Positions 12,601 to 24,900 of a DNA stretch of 64,000 bases are shown piece by piece (the stretch's first letter is position 1; the number at the start of each line of letters is the position of its first letter). Source of the DNA: Ceratobasidium sp. AG-K (lineage: Eukaryota; Basidiomycota; Agaricomycetes; Cantharellales; Ceratobasidiaceae); NCBI GenBank assembly GCA_037039685.1, contig JAWNGF010000001.1:7254001-7318000 (forward strand). Reading direction: 5' to 3'. The notes beneath the pieces were generated by a model. It was given only the letters and a program-made list of their open reading frames with translations, was not told where the DNA came from and searched no databases. Made by a program: the position numbers and the translations under genes.

Positions 12601-14067
12601 ATGTTGAATCTCTCCCTCTTGCTCGCTGCGTTGGTCGCGTCCAGTTCGGGCTCGGCTGTTCGTCCGGCCAAGTATACTCGTGGAACGTTGGCGGACGGGT
12701 GGAATTGCACGTTGAAGCTGGCGTTCAAGCCTAGCTGCGGGAAATTCAACTCTGCGACGTACGTCAATGCCAACTCGGGCATTGACTTGCGGAAGATCAA
12801 GACGGCTGTGGTACCGTTTGGAGATAGCTGGACGTAAGCTCAATCAACATCCAAACCCAATAGACTTTTGATTTTCCTTGTCGCTTGTAGGGCAATGAAC
12901 GACTCGACGGGAGTGTATCCCCCTCCCGCACCTGTATTTCTTGGTAATTACTCTATGGCTGGTGGACGAGCTTCTAACGGGCCTACATGGTGTGTATTTT
13001 TTGGACAAGCAAGTTGGCATTATGAACGCTTTCTGGTGTAGGACCGAGTATATTGCAAACGATACATCTAGCGAGGTCCACCCATATGCTATTGGAGGTG
13101 CTGTAACAGACTTGTCGTTATGGTATGTATTTGGCTTCGGCCTTGAGACTACGCCTAACTAATTTTCCTAGGCCGACGGCGATTGCCCGAAAGATCAACA
13201 TCAACTCGTTCACGAACCAGGCAAGCTCAATTTGAAGCTGACACAATCCGCCTGGCTGACACACTACACCACCAGACCAAGATATTTTTGTCCCAGAATA
13301 ATACCTGGGACCCAGCAACGACTTGTATACTATCTTTTTCGGTATCAACGACTATACCTACTCAAAAACGGATGGGTTCGACATTTTGCTCAAGGCTGCG
13401 GAGGTCGTAGTGCGTATATACTCACTATTCAATCTCCAGTTTCAATTTAATATTTCGCATAGCGCAACCAAACCGAGCTGTTGATCGCTGCTGGCGCCAA
13501 GAATATCTTGACGGCTGGGCTGTATCATAACCAAACTGGAAGGTGACTCTAACCGATTATATGCGCGTCTGTTTCTCACATCCACCTCCAGCGGGCCATA
13601 CAAGCAAGCACTGTACGACAACCTCAAGGCCCTACGCAAGCAGCACCCCAAAATCAACATTGCGTTTGCTGATTTCTTCCCGCTCTGGAACGCAATCAAT
13701 AGGCAAGTGCCTCTCATGACGGGGCGTGAAAACTCTAGCTGACATGCCGAACACGCATAGCTCCGAGTCTGGTTATGGCGCGTCGTTCGGGTACACAAAC
13801 CTAACTAAGTGCTTGACAGTGGATAGCAGCATCATCGGGGCTTGCGAGGACCCACAGAGTCGCCTGTACTGGCAATCTGGACGTAAGTATTCCTTGACAC
13901 GGTCAAATATGAATTATCCTGATTATCTGTTGGTTCATCAGACCCCTCCACTTGCACTCATCGGTAAGAACCAAACCTGACTGAAATTAACCAGTTTCTC
14001 ATATATTTGCTTGAGCAGGTTGATGGCGGACTACATCGAGACCGTGCTTGATACTTGTAAATCTTGA
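12601..14067 (+). CDS. Secreted GDSL/SGNH esterase, CE16-like
   Basis: Predicted secreted acetylesterase acting on plant-wall oligosaccharides. Signal peptide [19 protein letters not shown]. The SGNH blocks are V-V-P-F-G-D-S-W-T (nucleophile Ser), [17 protein letters not shown] (Asn block) and a C-terminal HPSTCTH (catalytic His region). Several short introns fit, including one with a GC donor at 13703 (AG|GCAAGT). The frame is out of step between about 13221 and 13323. Removing one base near 13220-13224 and adding one T at 13323-13324 gives a continuous family-like sequence ([15 protein letters not shown]..., then [10 protein letters not shown]). Either both are sequence errors or the gene is recently broken. 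Ends 70 bp from the convergent methyltransferase gene. Confidence 0.82.
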
Positions 14068-14136
14068 TCACACGCATAACCCAGTGACCCTTTCAATACC
14101 TAAAATGGAATTAACCAATCATGTATTCAGTCGAAG

Positions 14137-15172
14137 CTATACGCTGGGGCGAACACCCTTGGCAATGAACAAGTCTACACTTTTCTCTTCGTTCGTTATC
14201 TGAAACGCCACCTTGAACGAAAAGTCCTTGAGCCCTGCGACATCGACAAACGCCGAGCGAATGGCCTCCTCCTCGAACCCTCCTTTATGAGGAACAACAT
14301 GATCTAATAGGACTCTATCAACAAACAGAATACTGCTAAAAATGTCAGACAATACTGACCATGCTTCTTGTGTAAACTTTCGGCAGCCTGCGAATGAACC
14401 AAGTCGGCAACGAGAAGGGTCCCAGTACCCGGCTTGAGGTAAGAGGCCAAGACCTTGGTTGTAGCGTTGATATCCTCGAAATGTGGTATGAAATAGTGCA
14501 CTTGGCACGGGATTTCAGCTAGTTGGCAAAAGGAAGACAGGATATCGACTGCTTATACTCACCACAATCACATCGAACTCAGTCCCACTTAGAGCATCGG
14601 TTTCATTACCAGATCGCTCCTTAGCTCGACACTAATTGCCCTCATCTCGTCTTGAGATATACCCTGATTGGCCACACGCTCATTGTAGTAGGCCACAGAC
14701 TTGGGACTAATGTCAACCCCAATTAACGTCTTTGTATGCGGCGCTAACGCTTGTGAAAGCAAGCCTGTGATGGTATCCCCGAGTATTGGTCAGTACGATA
14801 TTTGAGGCTGTTGGGATAGGCCATACCAATACCGCAAGCATAATCCATCACAACCGTCTTCTCTTCATCGAAAGGAAAGGCCTCCAGGATCGCATCGCTA
14901 CATTTTTTCGCCAGCAGAATTGCCATCGGGTTCGCTTCATAGCCTACAGCAACCAATGCTAATCAGTACAGAACAATTGTTACAAAAGATACAACTATAC
15001 CCTGTGCATGAGCCTGAGAGTCAAAGTGTTGGCGATTTGCTTCCTTGAACCCTCCAGGAGCTGAGTCGTGATGAGAATGGCTAGATTGATGATGTTCGCA
15101 TGGAGTATGAGAGTGGTGTTCAGCTGCGCCCGTGGGATGCGAGTGAGTGTGGCTGGATGTCGTCTCGGACAT
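14137..15172 (-). CDS. SAM-dependent methyltransferase with His-rich N-terminus
   Basis: Class I (Rossmann) methyltransferase; substrate not recognised. The first about 40 residues are extremely His-rich (SHTHSHP, EHHSHTPCEHH, SSHSHHD), which suggests metal binding or a metal-related role. Motif I is VVMDYACGIG, split by an intron, then LIGVDISPKSVAYYNE (motif II), FDVIV and VLASYLKPGTGTLLVADL, and a C-terminal strand region FSFKVAFQI. About five exons. At 14621-14622 one base is missing: TTT on the plus strand restores ELKERSGNETDALSGTEFD. The junction after FDVIV could not be closed cleanly either. A TATA box sits about 39 bp upstream. Confidence 0.8.
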
Positions 15173-15210
15173 GGCAAAGTGATAATAATTAGGTTATGTG
15201 GTTTGGCTCA

Positions 15211-15218
15211 CTTATATA
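15211..15218 (-). promoter_or_regulatory. TATA box of the methyltransferase gene
   Basis: TATATAAG on the minus strand, about 39 bp upstream of the start codon at 15172. Called from sequence and spacing only. Confidence 0.45.
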
Positions 15219-15673
15219 TGAGAGAGGTACTGAGAGGGTACTCTTGCCGCTTCTCGAGTCGCCTGTTATGGCCTCATCATCACTACTATTTCTGGGTAGG
15301 CCGCCGTTTGTAATCAATGCAGCGCGGGGCTTGGCACGTTAAGCGCGCGGGTAGGCGGGCTTATACATCTGTTATTCGGCCGCAGACCCATAATTTCGTT
15401 TATTTCAACCCGAGGCACGGAGCGCATATGTCCACTTTGCGCCCAGGCTCGCAATTATATTTATGGCATTTATTAGACGTGCCGTAGGGCGCTGTTATTC
15501 TAACTATGACTCCAGATTGACAAGTACGCAAACCGTTGCTTTCTTCGACAGTGAACCGGTCTAAAACTCCATTGATGTCTGTGAATCGATCCGACTTGAG
15601 CGATTGAACTACTTAGGACTAGCTCAGGACAGTTAGGCATAAGATATTACTTTGAGGGCCAATCCATCGTAAT
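15219..15673 (+). other. Intergenic, no gene seen
   Basis: About 455 bp between the methyltransferase promoter and the 3' end of the CCDC124-like gene. AT-mixed sequence with no supported open frame, RNA gene or repeat. Confidence 0.5.
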
Positions 15674-16837
15674 TTAGCCTTCCAACCGATCCTCAAGCTC
15701 TTTCTTGCGTGCCGCAAGAGCCTTCACCTTATCCTCCTTGGTCGCATCGTAAGACACCAATGTTTGGTTGAAGCTGAGTAACGAATGCTGGGCTCAGTAG
15801 CAGATTTGTAGGGCAGACGCTGCAACGTACGGATTGTCAGGAGATTTCTGGAACATCTTATAGAGAAGATCCTGCATAATGAATGCTATTAGTTGGTTAG
15901 GTAAATAGAGGCAGTGATCTGTTAACCTTGTATTGCTGCAAGCGAAGGCCGGGGCGCTGGGTAGCGTATCAGTACAAAATCTTGGAGAGAAATGCTTTAA
16001 TTAAAGGTGACTTGCCTCTTGTTTGAGCTGGGGAAGCTCACGTTCTTGGTATGCTTCAAATGCAGCTTTGAAGCGACGCTGTAAGGCGTGTCAACTGACC
16101 GAATTAAGCACCTATTTGTGTACCGTTTCACACACCTCGGGGTGTTTCTCAATACCTGCAGCCTGTTGACCAACACTTGCTTTGTCAGTTTTAGCATTGA
16201 TAACCTCGAGCAAATCGAGTGCGTCGTCAATTCCAGTCGCGGCAAAGCTCTTCACCAGCTCGGGTTCTTCAGGGACCGGTTCTGGCCCAGGTTCTGTCCC
16301 AGGTTCTGGCTCTGCAACGTCGTGAGGGAGTGCGACTTTTCACGCGGAAATGGGAATCCTACTACTAGGCTCAGACACTGCTGCAAGCCCTCCTCCCGCG
16401 GCAAGCGCTCCAGGGCCGGCGGGTTTGGGTGGTGGAGGCTTAGCCTTACCCTTGCTGCCGGCTTTGGGGGCGGGCTTCTTCGCAGATCCCACAGCGGATT
16501 CTTCCTCGGCCTAATACATACTGTTGACTTAATCAGTTCAATGGATTAAGTTCAAGGTCTGACCAGAAGTCGGGCGTTTTCGGCCTTTCTAGCCGCCTCT
16601 GCCGCTTTCTTTGCTGCCTTTTCATCAGCGGCTTTGTTGGACTTGGCTCCTTGTGCCCATTCGTCGGCGACCTTCTTCTCCTGTCGTACATGAAGGGTGT
16701 CAACAGACAAGCCACCGTAAACTCCGGGTTATAGTGCTTACTTTGGCGGCGACGGCGGCCTCCTGCTTCTTGGCTTCGTTCTCCGCTTTCTTGGCCCTCC
16801 CACTCTCCTTCTTTGCGTTTCCTCCTTTGGGTGGCAT
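15674..16837 (-). CDS. CCDC124/Lso2-like ribosome-associated protein
   Basis: Small, highly charged coiled-coil protein that binds idle 80S ribosomes in other eukaryotes. The start MPPKGGNAKK at 16837 and the Lys/Glu/Ala-rich helix (ENEAKKQEAAVAAK, EKKVADEWAQGAK) are the family signature. A Pro/Glu-rich linker (EPEPGTEPGPEPVPEEPE) follows. The conserved C-terminal domain is DDALDLLEVINAKTD, KHPERRFKAAFEAY, RPGLRLQQYKDLLYK and SPDNPFNQ, ending at the stop 15676-15674. About seven exons, some very short (for example the one coding RPGLRLQQYK). All joins stay in frame. Confidence 0.9.
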
Positions 16838-17074
16838 ATCTGGAACGGCTAGCGATGTGGAGAGAGATCTGTGGTGGTGGGCAAGATATCATGGCTAACC
16901 GGTCTTGTTATCAGATAAGATCCATATGAGTACGTCATATTGCCTAAATTAACGTTTATCCCCTCCGTGAAACGTAACCTTTGTCGAGCTCTTGTTCGGC
17001 CCGTTCGTCCAGTAAATATCATGCATATGGTTTCTAATAAAATACACTCGATTCCATTGGTAGTCGGTGTGTCA

Positions 17075-19801
17075 TCACAAAGCATCAAAATTGATATGGT
17101 GTAGTGCTTTCTTTCGTTCCCGCTCGTCCTCTCGCTGGATAAATCCAAGTCAGATCGGTAACGCAATGCATCGGACAGGACTCAAGACCCACCTTCTCGT
17201 TGATATGGAGAACCAGCACCACTCCCAATAGCATGATCGTTGCGACGACGAGCGTGATGGACACCCACCACATCCATTCACCCGGACGCAAGAATAGCTC
17301 CCGGCGCCAGTCGGCTCCATTCGCTCCAGGGTTAAGGACGAGTTTAGAGTTGGGCACTACACCCTCAAGGGTTGTTGCAGATTGCGGTGAAGTTGAACCG
17401 GCAGTCAAGCTTTCGATATAGTTATTCGTACGTCCAAGGCCGAGGAAAGCGTATGGGGTGTGGAGCGTCTGGTATCCCGTTTGGGGGAGTTGCGTCCCTA
17501 GGGAATGAAATGTGAGGATCAACATGTGTTAAGATCAAGGAACCTCGAGGCTCACCGAAAGCAGCTGAGCGTTGTCCTCGGGTGTCTAGAACAGTGTATT
17601 TGAATGAAGCACCGGGATTAGTCGCCCCAAATGGCTACATATAGTCGTTGGCAAAGTTGTGTAGCTAGTTGAATATTATTCTTACCTTGTGTTTATTAGA
17701 TCCATCTCCTTCACAGGCTCCACTCGGGCAAGCTCCGTTCAGCACTATCGCTTTGAGGAAGAATGCATCCCGGAAAAAGTTGTTTTGAATAAACGTCATT
17801 CGTGATCCGGTCTGTGCACCATTTCGTTGCACCAGGATATCTAGTGTCCCCTATGATCTGTATATGAGCATCGGTAGGGCTATCCCTTGGGCACAGACTT
17901 ACATCCTCATCTAAATCCAAAAACGCAACACCCCGCGCATCCGTGATGTCACTCAAGGCCTCAGCCCCATGCTTTACGCTCCGGAATGTTCGCCTTGTGC
18001 CTGTCGACGTGGCGGCCGTTTCCATCTGTTCGTTGTCGGTCAAGTTTCGAGCGTTGAGCGCGAACGGCTGTTGGAGGTCTGCCCCATGGGTGAATGACCG
18101 CTGATCATGCGAACTAGCTCGCGATGTCCCAGCATCCTTTCCGGGAATATTGAACAGCAAAACTGGTACACGATTTACGCCTCCGCTTCCAACAGCAACA
18201 GCAAGAATATCCGGGAAGCCGTCTAAATCTGCATCGCCCAGGTGGAGAGGAAGTGGCAGTGGAGGGATATGGGAGGTGTCGGTTAAGAGGAGTGAGGAAT
18301 AGTCATGTAGGATATCGGACAGCGGGATAATTGAGTATGCCTAATTGAAGGCCTGGGTGAGTAAAGCTTGCGGGGCACTACACACAAACTTACGTCACTA
18401 TTGGGGTCTAGGTCAAATGTGAAGCCATCGTCTGCTACGCACAACTCGCTAGGAGAACGGCACTTGGCACCTCCACTCGAGATCCCACCAGCACTTGCAC
18501 AAAGTGGGATCTGTTTGTTGTATGCGATGTGAATTGCGCAGTCAAGCCCGACACCGGTCTTGGAGGAGAACGAGCCGCAAACAGGGAACACGAGATCCAT
18601 AGTTCCGTCTCGGTCTGCGATAATATAAGATGAAAACCAGCAGTCGTTGTAATTTACTTATACATCAACTGCTCACCCATGTCGGCAAATGACACTGCCC
18701 CAGCGCCCTTGGGCAAGGCACCCTCCCTCGCTAATGTATAGCCGCCCTGGGTTCCAGGCGAACGTGTCCATACCTGGAACGTCTGGTGATCCGAGTGTGG
18801 TTCTTGGCAGGTCAAAAAGATATCTAACGTAGCGGCGGTGTTTGAGTAGCAACGGCGAGATCAAGGCAAGAAAAGCTTACCAGCTACACAATCTCCATTG
18901 AAATCTACAACGGCACCGCTGTGCGGGTCTGCCAACGTACAGACCCGACTAGATAGTGGCGAGTTGGTTCTGCACAACTCTCCTTTAGCAATCGTCAAAT
19001 CAATCGTACCTGGGAATTACTCACAACGTGAACGAGCCACTTGCATCACCGCTGTTTTTCCACAACCTCGTCCTGCCATCCGGGTCGACTCCTAACAGAT
19101 TCAATCGCATGGTTCCCTCCGAATCAAGAAGGAGCGGCTGAGCTAGCCCAGACGAGGGAAGTTGTCGAGGAGGCGCTAACATTGTTATTAGTGCTCCGTA
19201 ACTACGCAAATCTGAGCGACGAGACGACTTACTAAAGTTTACGTCGTCACCCGCTTGACCCAAGTATAACTTCAATCCCAACTCTTTCGCATTCCCGGAC
19301 ATGGTCATGAGTAGAAGGTCTAGTCGACCATCAAAGTTGAGATCCGAGGATACTACATTTACTATCCTTTCCTCTACGGAGACTGACGTCGACCGGGTGT
19401 AAGAAAAGGTATCTAAGGGAATTTGGTCAGATGTGGGGAGTATGGAGAGGCAGTTCATTTACCATGTTGCCAGAGATAGGCTGTAACTGTATGTTGGTCC
19501 TCACTCAAGACCAGGATATCTAAGCTGTGAAGTATTAGAGGGATATATTACCATTGCCAAGCTAGACTTACAACTGATCCCCATCCAAGTCTCCCAACGC
19601 CACTACTCGGCCCTGCAACTTATCTAGCCCTAGTCCACCAGCCGAAATGAGAGCATTGTCTTTAAATCTCTTTGCAGGGAATGGCCATAGTGCCGTAGTC
19701 GCTGGAGCAAGTAGAGAGATTGAGAGGAAGAAACTTGAAATGGCGCCGAGAGACCTCATCGCATTGGAGGTTGGTCGCCAGGTGGCTGCTTCAATCGACA
19801 A
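17075..19801 (-). CDS. ITFG1/TIP-like FG-GAP repeat membrane protein
   Basis: Type I membrane protein with a beta-propeller ectodomain, homologous to T-cell immunomodulatory protein (ITFG1/LINKIN), probably in the secretory pathway or at the surface. Signal peptide MRSLGAISSFFLSISLLAP; this inner Met at 19759 is as likely a start as the one at 19801. Ca-binding FG-GAP/VCBS loops are seen at ALGDLDGDQLDILV, DLNFDGRLDLLL, VDFNGDCVADIFL, DMDRDGTMDLVFP, DADLDGFPDILAV and DLDEDGTLDILVQ. Near the end, NNYIESLTAG and PGANGADWRRELFLRPGEWMW precede one membrane helix (about WWVSITLVVATIMLLGVV) and a basic cytosolic tail (REDERERKK). About ten exons, all in frame. Confidence 0.9.
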
Positions 19802-20134
19802 TTATATTCCAGGACAGATATTAGTCCGAAAGCGAGATTCGGATCCTCAGTGTCGACACGGAAGAGGCCTAAACAGCTGATAGTGGGTATAGAGTTGATG
19901 TGGGACTGGGTAAGCGCTGCGAGCGTCTCAGACTGTGGGGTGTGTGTAGCGGGCACGTGAGCCCAAACTCGGCATGTGAACAATTGTACTCTACGAGCAA
20001 CCCGTGCGTATTAAACATTGTCCTGGTTGTACACATGTGCCACAAAATCCCGGAGTAGTATCACCATGTACTAAGTATCTGACACGCCTAGCCAACGGCC
20101 CCCACCACCCGTAGAAACAAAACCAGTGACAGTG
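19802..20134 (+). other. Intergenic, no gene seen
   Basis: About 330 bp upstream of the FG-GAP protein gene and downstream of the CDC73 gene. Probably holds the FG-GAP gene promoter. No repeat or RNA gene recognised. Confidence 0.45.
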
Positions 20135-21785
20135 TCACCCAAGCAAGAAAGGCTTGTTGATGGTAATCCAGTGCTCCAGCTCACGCCAGAAACTAGCTAC
20201 AACCTGCTTATCAACGTGCCTCCTGTGTTGATCGATCTAATTACCGTAATAATTAAGCCCAGATGGAATTATGAGCGCCTGAGAAACATACCTCGAGTGT
20301 GGACACATTCCAGTCTTTCACCTGAGATGTATCATTACGCCACTTGATATACATCCCCTTGACTGAGGTATCTCAATAAGAATCGTAGTCCGGACAAGGG
20401 TTCCAGCCAGACATACCATTGTGGAAAAGCTGCTTGGGTTCAGACCACTTGTATGGCTTGAACTGCCACTGTTGGCCAGTTGTCAATACGCACACCACTC
20501 GATCCCTAGTAAATATTCATATCAGTTTGCGTCTCGTCCTACTTCGCCGAAACTAACCAGACATCCCCACCACCACCAGTGGCAAACTTGCTCAACGCCT
20601 CAACCGAATCAACAACATAGTATTTGACTTGCTGCTCCGTCTCTGCTCGCCGTCGGACAATCGCAACAACGTCCTCGGCTTTGAGATTTCCTTCGCGGAG
20701 CGAGCGAGACTTGGCGGATTCCGAAGGTTCGAAGCTGGCACTGGGTGTGAGTAGCGCAAAATAGTAGAAAAAGATGGGAACATACGAAGCATCTTCCAAG
20801 AACTTTTTGACGTTGTACATCGTAATAAGGGATGTGGGGCTGGAGGGAATGACAATAATCGGATGCATGTTTTCTGCCCGCCGTTAGGAGCGAGTAAATT
20901 CATGAGAAGAAACGGTGCTCACTGGCTTTCTTGGCTCCAACCTTTGCATCAGCTACAGTCGAACGGCGTTTAGCTGTCGTAAACAAACGCCACATGTACA
21001 TTAAAACTCACGTCGAGCAGGAGTAGCGCCTTTCGCAGTCTCATTGGCCTTTTGTCGAGCTGATAGCAGGGCTTTCACATTCGAGAAGTTCTGGAAACGT
21101 TACGACCTCAGTCAACCAACCAACATTGGGCGTTGAATATACTTACGTTGATTTTGGCGCCTCTCAACACCGAATTTCGGTCACGCAACTCAATCTCCTG
21201 CAGTTTAATCCTTTTGCATATCTCGAAATCAGCAGCGTTAAACGGGTGTTCGCGTTTTTCTCGTCTCGGTGCAGACGTAGGGGCAGAGGACGCAGATGGT
21301 TTGCTTGGAGATTGTCGCTGTGGTGAGCCAGGCGGTGTATGCGAGGCTTCACTTAGGTATTAGTTAGCTAATCGCATCTTGAGAAGAATACGCTCACCTC
21401 CGCCAATAGGGACAATATTCTCGTGTTCAGCACGCTTTCCCTCCAACCATTCCACTATACCCTTTCGTTCGGTAATGGCAGCATATCCTGGCACGGCCCT
21501 CGCCTGCCTCATGTAGTCTCCACCAGCGGCATTTCTGAGGTTCCATACTAACAGCAGTGCCTCGAGCGATAGAAACTCTGTTGGAGTGGCCTCGGGGTCG
21601 GTCGCGGTGCTCGATGCAGACCGCCGGAAGCGTGTTGGCGCATTGCGAGGAGCAGTCAGAGTCGGTGAGAGAACTATATGAGTGGTTGCGGAGGAGATGG
21701 TAGTCGAAGGTGTGGTTCCGTCTAGGAATGTGATCGGTTTATTGTGTGCCGTTGCATCGCGGAGCGCATCGAGCAAGTCGGTCAT
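20135..21785 (-). CDS. cdc73: Cdc73/parafibromin, Paf1 complex subunit
   Basis: Nuclear subunit of the Paf1 elongation complex. The start at 21785 gives MTDLLDALRDATAHNKPITF, the usual opening. The N-terminal domain includes PTRFRRS, FLSLEALLLVWNLR and ERKGIVEWLEGKR. A Ser/Pro-rich linker follows, with EHPFNAADFEICKRIK. The C-terminal Ras-like domain reads HPIIVIPSSPTSLITMYNVKKFLEDA, FEPSESAKS, WQFKPYKWSEPKQLFHNGVKG, KDWNVSTLE and HRRHVDKQVVASFW, ending at the stop 20137-20135. About eight exons, all in frame. The start lies 157 bp from the divergent first NACHT-WD40 gene, so the two share a promoter region. Confidence 0.94.
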
Positions 21786-21942
21786 GGTCGTAAACGCTGC
21801 CAGGGGAATTACAAATTGTTTGAACTTCCCTGGGGTTGGGCCCTGCAATCCAGCCACCTCGACCACCTGGATCTTAGGATACAGGCTACTTATGCGTGCA
21901 TGATACAACTAGTATTACTTAGGAACTGATCAAACTGCTACC

Positions 21943-24900
21943 ATGTCATTCAGTAAACGGCCTATCGATTGGCTCGACCTACCGGGCCTTGGAAATGCAA
22001 ATAAGCGTCCAAAGTCTCCCGCCCCTCTGGCACTCAGCAGCGCATCTAATTCGAGCCAGCCACAATCAACCCAGCAAAATATCGCTCAAGTAAACCCTCC
22101 CCAGTTAACCCCAAATCACCCACCCCAAACTGCGCCACCCTCTGTCTCATCCGCCCAACCGAGAGCGCCTGTTCCGGGGCATGGAAATAAAACAGCTCAT
22201 GCGATGCTATCGACACTTAAATCGTCAATGAAGATTCTGCAGAAAACTGGCAAAATTTTCCCGCCTCTCCAGTCTGCCACGGATACTCTGCTGGAAGTGC
22301 TCGAGGCAATTGAGGTAGGTAGCCAGCCCTTTTCAAGGCAGGTAAAAGCCAAATATAGTGTGACTATAGGTTACGAATCAAGGAAGCGAGAAGCTTCGCG
22401 CGGCGACGTTAGACCTGCATGAGTGGGCCGTAGCCCTCTCGAGTTACTTGACTTCGTCGCAGCCACAACAAATGTCAGAGTGTATACAACAACTCATACG
22501 GTAAGCGCTTCCCCACCTTGAAATGGCTTGCCTTACACAGAGCTTGGATAGAAATATCGAGAAGCAAGCAGAACGCATTCGAGACGAGCAACGGCGTGGT
22601 AAGATGATGCGATTGGTAGAGTCTGGACAGGAGCCGGTACTTTTGGAAACGTGCTACCGCCATATCGAAGACTCGTTCCGTCGACTCCAGGTGAGCACGT
22701 ACTATTATAACCTTCTGTACTGGTGTCTTACAATGCACCAGACGGATGCGGCCTTGAGTACGTGGAAGATAACAGATGACCACCTGAAGGCATGATAATT
22801 GCCGTTGACTTGCACCTCATAACGACGACTGACGACAGCTCGAATTTCTAGGAGTCCCGACTTGAAGGGTTGAAACCTGCTCATGATGCAAGATACGATT
22901 CCACTTTCTCTACAGAGGTCGAGCGTGGAGAATGCCTAGCAAATACTCGAGTGCCGGTACTAGAGGGGATACATGCCTGGATACGCGGCGACAGTGGTAC
23001 CAAAATTCACTGGACAAATGGAATGGCAGGTACCGGCAAAACTACCATCGCATACAGCGTCTGCACGGGTTTAGAGCGAGATGGGCGACTGGGGGCAAGC
23101 TTCTTCTGCTCTCGCGCGTCACCTGAATGTCGGGATGTGAATCGTATTTTGCCGACGATAGCATATCAGCTAGCAGAGCAGTTCTATCCGTTCCGGTCAA
23201 GCCTCTGTCGGGTACTTGGAGAACAGCCCAGCATTGGACGACGCAACATTACTGTACAGTTTGATCATCTTATCAATATCCCCATGCTGGAGGTCAAGGA
23301 TCTGCTGCCGAATGGACTAGTAGTTGTCGTCGATGCCCTTGACGAGTGCTCCAACCCCAAGGCAGTAGACATGATCCTCGGCGCACTTTTCAGCCATGCA
23401 GCCAACCTACCAGTACGCTTCTTTCTCACTAGTCGCCCCGAGCCATCGATCACAAAAACAATGTTCTCCCGAAATAACCAGTCCCGCTCGATTCTGCACC
23501 TACACAACGTCGAGGAGCAGTTCGTGAAAGCCGACATCGAGACATATCTCACTGTCAAGATGGCAAGTTTGTCGTTAAATCGTGACCAGATCAAGCAGCT
23601 AGTAGAGTGCGCAGGGATCCTATTCATCTATGCTGCCACTGTTGCGAGATACCTGCTTGAAGCCAGTTCTAGCGCTTACGCTTTCACTCGTCTCCAGTCC
23701 ATCTTAACACAGCGTTCCCAAGGCACAACTATCATAACTCAGGACATCGACATGCTATACAGGACTATCCTCGATGGAGTATTTAGGGGCGCCTAGAAAG
23801 GGACGAGGTGGAACTCACTCGACGTGTGCTGTGGACGGTTGTATGCGCTCGCGAACCCGTGACAAAGGGCACGTTGGCGATCCTGCTAGACACTGGTCGT
23901 GATCTGGTCACCGCAGCCCTGCAACCGCTCCAGTCTGTGCTGCACGTATCCGAAAGTAGCGAGGTGGTGTCAACCCTACATGCGTCCTTCCCCGAGTTCC
24001 TACTCAGTTCAGAGCGCTGTGGCGTGTCACTCTGGTGCGACGAGAAGATACACAACGAGTTCATAGCAAAGCAGTGCTTCAAGGTGATGGAAGAGCAGTT
24101 ACGGTTCAACATATGCAGACTTGACACGTCGTCGCGGTATGACAAGGACGTGACAGACCTCGATGATCGAATCAAGGCGTTCGTTTCCGCAGAGCTGACC
24201 TATGCTTGCCGATACTGGAGTAGCCATCTATGCCGCTCGCCCGTCTGTGACAAACTAATAGCCTTTCTGAACCAACTACTGGAAGTACGACTGCTGTTCT
24301 GGATGGAGGTGCTGAATTTGACCGGGTGGATATCAAATGTGCGAAGCATACTATCAGAGACCGATGAATGGCTGTCAGTGAGTAACCGAACTTGAGGAAG
24401 TACTCTGAGTATCAACTACATCTTTTCAGGGAACTATGGTCTCCAATATATCCAGCCTTGTCAAGGATGCATACAGCTTTGCGACTGTCTTTGCGGCGAA
24501 CCCGTCCGACAAAGCACGCCGCATATCTACATTTCAGCACTTGCACTCTGCCCGAAGCAAAGCAGGGTGTGGAAGATCTATTCTGAACGGGTACAAGGGT
24601 CGATAGCAGTAGACGGGACACTAGCTAGTCAGCGAGGCAGGATGACGAGGTGGGCAGTTGACTGTAACGTCCTGTCAATGGCCTACTCGTCTGACGGCGG
24701 CTGGATAGTGTTTGGCACAGATGAAGGTGATATCCATATCTGGGACGCATATAATTGTGCTCCGCTTAGGGAACCATTCAAGACGCGCACTGGAGGAATT
24801 TTTGCCATTGCACTCTCTCCCGACAACTCTCTGGTTGTGTTTGGTTCTGGTAGCGGTGAAGTTGGAGTCTTGCATACAAGCAATGGCACCCCATTTCAGA

